Origin: CAIPFQ01 sp035480615 | Lineage (GTDB): Bacteria; Chlamydiota; Chlamydiia; Chlamydiales; SM23-39 | Assembly (NCBI GenBank): GCA_035480615.1 | Contig: DATIHO010000101.1 | Coordinates: forward strand, 1-24,155 | Length of the DNA stretch: 24,155 nucleotides | Reading direction: 5' to 3' | In this document: piece after piece, positions 1 through 5,506 of the stretch | How positions within the stretch are numbered: the first letter of the stretch is position 1 | Layout: each line of letters begins with the position of its first letter | Notes under the pieces: model-generated | Seen by the model: the letters and a program-made list of their open reading frames with translations, nothing else | Told to the model about the DNA's origin: nothing | The model's database searches: none | Position numbers and translations under genes: made by a program

Positions 1-43
1 TTGTATTGCCTCATACTATCCCTTTCACGATCGGCAAACCCCG

Positions 44-63
44 GGAGCTTTCACGAGAGCTCC
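44..63. repeat. Short inverted repeat downstream of the unknown minus-strand gene
   Basis: GGAGCT (44-49) pairs with AGCTCC (58-63) around an 8-base loop. It lies just beyond the stop of the minus-strand gene that ends at 91, where a terminator would sit. There is no T-run after the stem on either strand, so intrinsic termination is doubtful. A 9-base direct repeat, CTTTCACGA, occurs at 22-30 and 48-56. Nothing else was seen in the first 90 bases. Confidence 0.25.
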
Positions 64-90
64 AGTATAAAGGATTTTTGGGAAAGAGCA

Positions 91-624
91 CTAGAACTTC
101 CGCAGGGCCCCAACGCCAAAGCTGACGCAGTATCCTAAGTCGGGGCTGTAGTAGTTGCTGACACACAAGCCGGCGGGCGCGAAGCCCCCAACAGCCAAGT
201 GCCAATCATTAGTTGTTTCTTTAACACGAGTATAGGTGTAAATATTCCCGTTCTGATCATTGCCTGCCTGGTAAAGACTTTCTCCTGTTGCGATTTTCTT
301 GAGAAAAATGGTTGCGATCGTGTCGCGAAGATTAGGGACTTGCCAATCCACAAATGTTTCTTGGGCTAAGGAAGCAACCAAAGCTGCCTGATTTCGATAA
401 GACTTATTCTGACTGTTTTCTAATACGTCGTCTGTGTGCAATACCCAATGAGTAGGTTCGAATGGAACATCCCCGTGTTCTCGGCGGGCTCTATTTTGGG
501 GAGCTATATGCCAAAAATATCGAAATTGAAGAGGATTTTCATTTTCGGGATACTGTATTTTACCGTAGGTCTTAACAACCGCTTCAAACTCGTTGATCGT
601 TCCGAGTTCTTCAGGAACTAACAT
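91..624 (-). CDS. Uncharacterised protein, possibly 5'-truncated
   Basis: A 177-aa soluble, globular-looking protein read from ATG at 624. It has no signal peptide or membrane segment. Visible landmarks are a THWVLHTDDV segment, a YTYTRVKE segment, then VGGFAPAGLCVSNYYS and a C-terminal GVGALRKF. From memory this pattern (a HWVL block, a YTR block, GGF.P.GL and a final RKF) resembles a C-terminal domain in large paralogous protein families of Parachlamydiales, but I cannot confirm it and assign no function. The frame stays open upstream to a TTG at 750. The extra residues just before the ATG (YSETYREKYTL) look like part of the same domain, so the gene may have lost its natural 5' end. No convincing Shine-Dalgarno precedes the ATG. 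It faces the antitoxin gene head to head. Real coding sequence is likely; an intact, functional gene is less so. Confidence 0.5.
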   Translation of the reverse strand: MLVPEELGTINEFEAVVKTYGKIQYPENENPLQFRYFWHIAPQNRARREHGDVPFEPTHWVLHTDDVLENSQNKSYRNQAALVASLAQETFVDWQVPNLRDTIATIFLKKIATGESLYQAGNDQNGNIYTYTRVKETTNDWHLAVGGFAPAGLCVSNYYSPDLGYCVSFGVGALRKF

Positions 625-679
625 GAGGGTATATTTTTCTCTATAGGTCTCTGAATATGAATTTTTTGAGACAAAAATT

Positions 680-708
680 TTGTTTTTCTGTAATCTATAT
701 GTTACAAT
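680..708 (+). promoter_or_regulatory. Candidate sigma-70/sigma-66 type promoter for the antitoxin
   Basis: TTGTTT (680-685) and TACAAT (703-708) are separated by exactly 17 bases, a good match to a housekeeping promoter. It would drive the antitoxin gene starting at 777. It lies inside the putative deletion junction, so it may be a promoter formed by chance in AT-rich DNA. The assignment rests on motif spacing only. Confidence 0.4.
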
Positions 709-712
709 TGAG

Positions 713-784
713 GTATTGAAGGATATCCGACATGCTCTGGATTTTTTCAAGGATCACAAGCAAAGAGAGAAAGAAGATGGTTAA
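713..784 (+). pseudogene. Remnant of a RelE/HigB-like toxin C-terminus
   Basis: Frame 2 reads VLKDIRHALDFFKDHKQR followed by EKEDG and a TAA at 782-784. This resembles the C-terminal helix of HigB/Gp49-like (HI1419-type) toxins, which typically ends in a DI..AL.. motif followed by charged residues. The TAA lies 5 bases inside the antitoxin gene (ATG at 777), the overlap expected of a toxin-antitoxin pair in toxin-first order. The frame is open only back to about 647, and 647-712 shows no recognisable toxin core (no conserved GGDKS-type strand). I therefore read this as a 5'-deleted toxin. The match is short and from memory; chance coding is the alternative. Confidence 0.4.
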
Positions 785-1079
785 ATATAAAGACTATCAA
801 GAAGAGCTGATCGAAGATCTATCAGACCATGAAGAGGCTGTTGCTTACCTCAATGCCGCTTGGGAAGAAAGTTTGAAAGGCGATGAAGAATCTCAGCAAC
901 TCTTCCTCCTGGCGCTGCGAAATGTTGCTGAGGCTCAGGGTGGGCTAGGTAAGCTTGCAAAAAGAGTGAGAATCCGAAGGGAACAGCTTTATCGCATACT
1001 TTCTCCAAAAGGCAACCCTGGGTTAAAAATAATCAGAGCACTTCTTATTGCTCTAGGTGTTAGCCTTCGATTCACTTGA
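777..1079 (+). CDS. HigA/HI1420-family antitoxin (addiction module antidote)
   Basis: A 100-aa DNA-binding antitoxin of the 'putative addiction module antidote' (HI1420) type. The N-terminal half, with EEAVAYLNAAWEES, matches the family's toxin-binding helical region. The C-terminal half is a Cro/C1-like helix-turn-helix: GGLGKLAKRVRIRREQLYRI, followed by the family's LSPKGNP signature and a final LIALGVSLRF. The length is typical of the family. The start at 777 is chosen because a purine-rich ribosome site (GAGAGAAAGAAG) lies immediately upstream; the frame extends to 732 without such support. Family knowledge says these proteins repress their own operon and neutralise a RelE-superfamily mRNA-cleaving toxin. 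Here the toxin gene appears deleted, so it is an orphan that may only act as a repressor. Confidence 0.85.
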   Translation: MVKYKDYQEELIEDLSDHEEAVAYLNAAWEESLKGDEESQQLFLLALRNVAEAQGGLGKLAKRVRIRREQLYRILSPKGNPGLKIIRALLIALGVSLRFT

Positions 1080-1088
1080 TATTCAAGT
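1074..1088. repeat. Small hairpin overlapping the antitoxin stop codon
   Basis: ACTTGA and TCAAGT flank a 3-base loop (TAT) and overlap the TGA at 1077-1079. It is followed only by a short T stretch (TTT). It sits between two convergent genes (antitoxin and trpS), where a bidirectional terminator would be useful. The stem is AT-rich and short, so termination activity is uncertain. Confidence 0.25.
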
Positions 1089-1139
1089 TTAAGGAATCTC
1101 TCTTATGCCGCAAGTCTTCTCCGGTGTTTTTTATCCCTT

Positions 1140-2147
1140 CTAACAGAAATAATTTATGCCCATTGCCTCGCGAACTTCAAACAAGGTTTTCTGAGCTTCT
1201 ATTGCTGCGACCTCTGTTCCTTTTTTTAAAATATCCATCACATATTGAGGGTCTTTTTCCAGTTGTATCCGTCTTTTTCGAATCGGTTCCAAAAAAGCTT
1301 GAAGGACCTCTAACAGATATTTTTTTACCACGGAATCACCTAATCCCCCTTTTTGATAGTGGGCTTTAAGTTCACGGATTTTTTCTTGATCGGCTCCAAA
1401 AGCATCCAGATAAGTAAATACAGGATTTCCTTCTACTTTTCCCGGATCTTCTACTCTAAGATGATTGGGATCGGTGTACATTCCTTTTACCTTTTTAGAA
1501 ACCGTATCTGCGTCATCTGCCAAAAAAATAGCATTGCCGAGAGTTTTGCTCATTTTAGCTTTGCCATCTATTCCCGAAAGCCGAGCAATTGTTGATGTAT
1601 AAATTTCAGGCTCAATTAAAACATTCGTTTGATAGATACGATTGAATTTCCTTACGATTTCTACCGTTTGTTCAATCATAGGAATTTGGTCGTCTCCGAC
1701 AGGAACAATCGTTGCCTTAAAAGCCGTAATATCTGCCGCTTGGGAAATGGGATAGATCATAAAACCAGCAGGGATCTCTTCTCCAAAACCTTTTTGCTGA
1801 ATTTCCAGTTTCACTGTGGGGTTGTGTTTTAAACGATTCCAGGTAACCAAATTGAGATAATATTGAGTAAGTTCGGGAAGAGCGCTCACTAACGATTGAA
1901 TGAAAATTGTCGATTTCTGAGGATCGATCCCAACAGACAGGTAATCCAGAGCCACTTCAAGGACATTTTCTCGCACTTTTTCAGGTTTGCTTGCATGATC
2001 CGTTAATGCTTGAGCATCGGCAATCATAATAAATTGCCGATGCCTATCTTGCAAATCGACGCGAGCTGCAAGGGATCCGGCATAATGCCCTAAATGCAGG
2101 CGCCCTGTTGGACGATCTCCGGTAAGAATAATCCCTTTTTTCAACAT
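1140..2147 (-). CDS. trpS: Tryptophanyl-tRNA synthetase
   Basis: A complete 335-aa class I aminoacyl-tRNA synthetase that charges tRNA-Trp in the cytoplasm. The N-terminus reads ILTGDRPTGRLHLGHYAGSL, with the HIGH-type motif HLGH at residues 18-21. The second signature loop is KMSKT at 198-202. The region with NPTVKLEIQQKGFGEEIP and GDDQIPMIEQTVEIVRKFNR and the terminal MGINYF match the TrpS subtype I know from Lactobacillales and related bacteria. The length is normal for TrpS. The ATG at 2147 gives the expected N-terminus, although no clear Shine-Dalgarno precedes it. It is divergent from pknD across 96 bases and convergent with the antitoxin gene. The subtype may differ from that of Chlamydia proper; this is from memory. 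Confidence 0.97.
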   Translation of the reverse strand: MLKKGIILTGDRPTGRLHLGHYAGSLAARVDLQDRHRQFIMIADAQALTDHASKPEKVRENVLEVALDYLSVGIDPQKSTIFIQSLVSALPELTQYYLNLVTWNRLKHNPTVKLEIQQKGFGEEIPAGFMIYPISQAADITAFKATIVPVGDDQIPMIEQTVEIVRKFNRIYQTNVLIEPEIYTSTIARLSGIDGKAKMSKTLGNAIFLADDADTVSKKVKGMYTDPNHLRVEDPGKVEGNPVFTYLDAFGADQEKIRELKAHYQKGGLGDSVVKKYLLEVLQAFLEPIRKRRIQLEKDPQYVMDILKKGTEVAAIEAQKTLFEVREAMGINYFC

Positions 2148-2180
2148 TTAGGAAGCATTGTATTCATTTTCTTCATTTTT

Positions 2181-2186
2181 TTGACA
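2181..2186 (+). promoter_or_regulatory. Candidate -35 element upstream of pknD
   Basis: A perfect TTGACA lies 58 bases before the pknD ATG, in the divergent trpS/pknD spacer. No good -10 hexamer follows at 16-18 bases; the nearest AT-containing candidates are around 2206-2215 and are poor. Chlamydial sigma-66 tolerates weak -10 elements, so a promoter here is plausible but not shown. The same 96 bases must also hold the trpS promoter on the other strand. Confidence 0.3.
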
Positions 2187-2243
2187 GTCCCTTTCGCTTT
2201 TTTCCTTGCATCAATTTCCCATTTATGGGATGACGTTTTGTCT

Positions 2244-4970
2244 ATGATTCAGAAAACGCCTGCAATTCCATCTTATATCGGCCCTTATCCTGTTCTTGAA
2301 AGTTTGGGAAGAGGGGGTATGGGAGAGATTTTTCTCGTGCAAGACCCCTCTTGCGGCCGAAATATTGCCTTAAAACAGATTCGACCCGGATTAAGAGAAA
2401 ATAAAACGATGCAAAATCGATTTTTACGAGAAGCAAAAGTAGCAAGCGCCCTGACCCATCCCTCAATCATCCCGATTCTTTCCGTACAAACATCGCCGCC
2501 CGATATCTATTATACAATGCCCTTTGTCGAGGGGGAAACTCTGCGCCAAATTCTCAGAAAAACATATGAAGAGGAAAAAAGCGGAGAGCCGCTCCATCCC
2601 ATTGGCCGCTCCATCTCATCGCTTGCCAGAATCTATCTCCAAATTTGCGAAGCTGTAGCCTATACCCATTCTAAAGGAATTTTACATCGCGATTTAAAAC
2701 CGGAGAATATCATTATAGGAAAATATGGCGAAGTGATGATCCTCGATTGGGGCATCGCAGATTTTCTTGACCAAATTGAAGAAGAGGATGTCTCCCCTTT
2801 CTCTTCTAGCTCTTCTAGCCCAAACTTGACAAGGCCTGGTAAAATTACAGGCACGCTTGCTTACCTGCCTCCTGAACGAATAAAAGGGGCAAATGCATCA
2901 TCTGTTCAAACGGATATCTATGCTCTTGGTGTGATTCTTTATCAAATCCTTACCTTGCAGCTCCCTTTTCAACGCAAATCGATTGCCACCTTCCGAAAAA
3001 ATGCACATATGGAGGAATGGATCGATCCTTTAGAAATATCGCCATCCCGAGATATCCCGCATCAACTTGCCGCAATAGCCAAAAAATGCCTCGCCTCCGA
3101 TAGTTTAAAACGGTATCAAAATGTTGAGGAATTAATTGGCGATGTGAAAAATTATGTGGATGGGAAGCCTGAATGGATCTATTTGGGCGACCTCGCCCTT
3201 TCAAACAATGAAGATTGGCTGCTTCAAGAAAATATTTTACTCGCAAAAAACATTGCGATTACTCGATCGCTGGATGTGACTGAATGGGCTGCTTTAGCGA
3301 TCTCAAAACGCTCTTTTCCGGAAAATATCAGGATGGATGCCGAGGTCAGCATAGGCGCGGAAGGGCGAGGGATCGGGTTTCTTTTAAACATTCCTGAATG
3401 CGTCCGGAACAGTTTAGAAGAGGGATATTGTGTTTGGCTTGGATCGCAAAAAGATCCATCTTGTAGGATATTTCGCAATAATGTCCAAATTATGGAAACA
3501 AAAGGGCTCTATCTCACACCGGGCAAGATCCACCATATTCGAATCGAAAAAACCGCAGATCATTTGAAGTTTTATTTGGATCATCTTCTTCGTTTGGAAT
3601 TAACAAGCTATCTTCCTCTTGCCGGCACCCATGTCGGGCTTCTCCAAAGAGATAGTGATTTTCAACTCCAAAAATGGTCATGTTACGATGGCAGTCACAA
3701 CCTGATGATGAATTGCCTGAGCCTGCCTAACGCTTTTTTCAGTCACAAACTCTATGATCTTGCATTGAAGGAATACCGGAGAATTGAACAATCTTTTCCC
3801 GGGAGACCGGAAGGAAAAGAGGCTCTTTTCCGAGCAGGTCTTACTCTCTTGGAGCAAGGGAAAAAAAGCGGGAATGAAAAAATGATCCATTTGGCCCTCA
3901 AGGAATTTGAAAAGCTCTACCGCACTTCCGGAGCCCCTTTAGAATATCTTGGAAAGTCCATGGTTTATGAAGCGCTGCAAGACTATGAAGAGGAGGCCAA
4001 ATGCTTAGAGCTCGCTCTCAGAAAATTTCCAAAACATCCGCTTCTTCCTATGCTCAAGGAACACATCGTCTACAGGATGCATGAAAGTTCGCTGAATCAT
4101 CGGGAATCCGCGTATCGGATTATCCTTCTCGCTCTTCGCCATATCCCCGATTTATTTGAAAATCCAGATACCTGCTCCTTATTAGACAGCTTGCAAAAAA
4201 ATTGGGAGCCGCTTCTTTTTATTGAAGAATCGGAAAACGTGCTTCTCAATATGGCCATTCAACTCGCTTTTTGGCTGGCAAAAGCGCCGATTCTTGTTGA
4301 AATCGCCGAAGAGCTTTTGAAGAAAGATCCTGTGGACGAAATTCTTTTAGGCAATGCCATCTTTTCCTTAATTGAATTGGAACAAAGAGAAGAAGTAAAA
4401 AAATTTCTTAATCTCCCCTATCCACGCATCCATTCCGCACGCGAGGCATTGCAGCCACTCGATGAAATGATCATGCCTAAACAAATGAAAAAATGGGAAT
4501 ACCGCTCTTTGCACTATAGGATGCAAAAGGCATTGCAAAACAGGGAATTTAAAATATTGGAAAAAATGCATAACCAGCTTTTGACTTGTAAACTCTCTAA
4601 AACGCATCGGCTCAGTTTCGATGCCATGCAAGTTTGGGGTTATCTTTTGCAAAAAAATCTCCAAGCTGCTAAGCTTTTGTTTGATCAATATCCCATATCT
4701 GTTGTGACGCAAGATACGTCCCCCCTTTACTTTCCTTTTGGGACATGGATTCATTTGCAAAAAGGGGCGAAAGCATCCGCTGCTTTTTTTAATTCTGTGT
4801 TTGACACTCCCTATCCGACGACGTTAGTTCTTTCCGGTCATTTTCTTGCAGGGCGCATCGATGAAAAAAAGGGATGGATTGAACGAGCTTTTTTTTGGGA
4901 GAAAAAAGCGCTTTACCGACAGCTGGATCTCTTTGAACATACTGTCGGGAAAAAGGTGATCGCATGTTAG
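2244..4970 (+). CDS. pknD: PknD-like serine/threonine protein kinase
   Basis: A 908-aa Hanks-type kinase. Residues about 13-300 form the catalytic domain: glycine loop GRGGMGEI (22-29), ATP-anchoring Lys44, helix-C Glu63, catalytic loop HRDLKPEN (Asp150, Lys152, Asn155) and a DWG variant of the DFG motif (Asp168). All key residues are present, so it should be active. Residues about 345-480 look like a LamG/concanavalin-like beta domain, followed by a TPR-like helical C-terminus (for example FSHKLYDLALKEYRRIEQSF). Chlamydial PknD has a similar size and layout. C. pneumoniae PknD is known to phosphorylate itself and the type III secretion protein CdsD; the target here is unknown. The ATG at 2244 puts the kinase fold at the N-terminus as in the family. 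The frame stays open upstream into a T-rich hydrophobic stretch lacking an ATG. It overlaps the next gene by 7 bases. Confidence 0.9.
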   Translation: MIQKTPAIPSYIGPYPVLESLGRGGMGEIFLVQDPSCGRNIALKQIRPGLRENKTMQNRFLREAKVASALTHPSIIPILSVQTSPPDIYYTMPFVEGETLRQILRKTYEEEKSGEPLHPIGRSISSLARIYLQICEAVAYTHSKGILHRDLKPENIIIGKYGEVMILDWGIADFLDQIEEEDVSPFSSSSSSPNLTRPGKITGTLAYLPPERIKGANASSVQTDIYALGVILYQILTLQLPFQRKSIATFRKNAHMEEWIDPLEISPSRDIPHQLAAIAKKCLASDSLKRYQNVEELIGDVKNYVDGKPEWIYLGDLALSNNEDWLLQENILLAKNIAITRSLDVTEWAALAISKRSFPENIRMDAEVSIGAEGRGIGFLLNIPECVRNSLEEGYCVWLGSQKDPSCRIFRNNVQIMETKGLYLTPGKIHHIRIEKTADHLKFYLDHLLRLELTSYLPLAGTHVGLLQRDSDFQLQKWSCYDGSHNLMMNCLSLPNAFFSHKLYDLALKEYRRIEQSFPGRPEGKEALFRAGLTLLEQGKKSGNEKMIHLALKEFEKLYRTSGAPLEYLGKSMVYEALQDYEEEAKCLELALRKFPKHPLLPMLKEHIVYRMHESSLNHRESAYRIILLALRHIPDLFENPDTCSLLDSLQKNWEPLLFIEESENVLLNMAIQLAFWLAKAPILVEIAEELLKKDPVDEILLGNAIFSLIELEQREEVKKFLNLPYPRIHSAREALQPLDEMIMPKQMKKWEYRSLHYRMQKALQNREFKILEKMHNQLLTCKLSKTHRLSFDAMQVWGYLLQKNLQAAKLLFDQYPISVVTQDTSPLYFPFGTWIHLQKGAKASAAFFNSVFDTPYPTTLVLSGHFLAGRIDEKKGWIERAFFWEKKALYRQLDLFEHTVGKKVIAC

Positions 4971-5506
4971 AAATCCCCAAAGTAAAATCATCCAAAATTC
5001 TTCACGATGGCTATGTCGTCTTTCGCGAAGACCTTTTAGAAAAATCGAGCGGTATAACTCAGCCGATGGGTTCTCTTCTTTGTCGAAATGCGACTGCAAT
5101 ATTAGCGCAAGATTCTTCCGGCCGCTGGATCCTTAACCGGGAATACCGCCATGCAACCGGAGAGATTATTCTGGGATGTCCTGGAGGGGTTTTGGAGCTG
5201 AATGAAGACCCAATTGTTGGAGGGAAAAGGGAATTTCTCGAAGAGACCGGCTATTGGGCTGATGAGATGGTTTGTCTTGGCTGCTGCTTCCCATTTCCGG
5301 GACTTTGCAATCAAAAAATCTATCATTTATTTGCAAAAAATGCTGTCAAAAAGGGGGAGCCGAAATTAGACGCGTTTGAATTCATCGACACTGAGCTCGT
5401 GACAGATGCAGAGCTCCGCAAGCTGATTTTAAATGGCGATTCCATCGACGGCATTTTACTGACAGCCCTTTCGTACATATCCATCCATAATTGTGCACCA
5501 AGATGA
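4964..5506 (+). CDS. Nudix hydrolase, ADP-ribose pyrophosphatase-like
   Basis: A 180-aa Nudix hydrolase. The Nudix box is complete: G-VLELN-E, seven residues, then REFLEETGY (GX5EX7REUXEEXGU). The preceding residues (ILNREYRHATGEIILGCPGG) resemble the ADP-ribose/nucleoside-diphosphate-sugar pyrophosphatase subgroup, where an arginine-rich strand and a GG precede the box. It should hydrolyse a nucleoside diphosphate linked to another group, with divalent metal; the substrate cannot be read from sequence. Its ATG lies inside the end of pknD (7-base overlap) and its TGA overlaps the valS ATG (ATGA), so the three genes are probably co-translated. It lies between two genes that, as I recall, are adjacent in Chlamydia. 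Confidence 0.88.
   Translation: MLEIPKVKSSKILHDGYVVFREDLLEKSSGITQPMGSLLCRNATAILAQDSSGRWILNREYRHATGEIILGCPGGVLELNEDPIVGGKREFLEETGYWADEMVCLGCCFPFPGLCNQKIYHLFAKNAVKKGEPKLDAFEFIDTELVTDAELRKLILNGDSIDGILLTALSYISIHNCAPR

Noticed and set aside
11..205. Minus-strand frame of 64 aa overlapping the end of the unknown gene.
   Set aside because: Arg/Leu-rich shadow composition, overlaps a better frame, no recognisable domain or ribosome site.
436..621. Plus-strand frame of 61 aa antisense to the unknown minus-strand gene.
   Set aside because: No ribosome site and no domain; the opposite frame has far more protein-like composition.
1111..1131. Weak CCG/CGG pairing followed by a T6 run, considered as a terminator for the antitoxin gene.
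   Set aside because: The stem is only about three pairs with a long loop; too weak to call.
2094..2243. In-frame N-terminal extension of pknD with a hydrophobic, membrane-like stretch (SIVFIFFIFLTVPFAFFLAS).
   Set aside because: It begins inside trpS on the opposite strand, its T-rich sequence coincides with the divergent promoter spacer, and chlamydial PknD begins with the kinase fold. A TTG start at 2181 cannot be wholly excluded.
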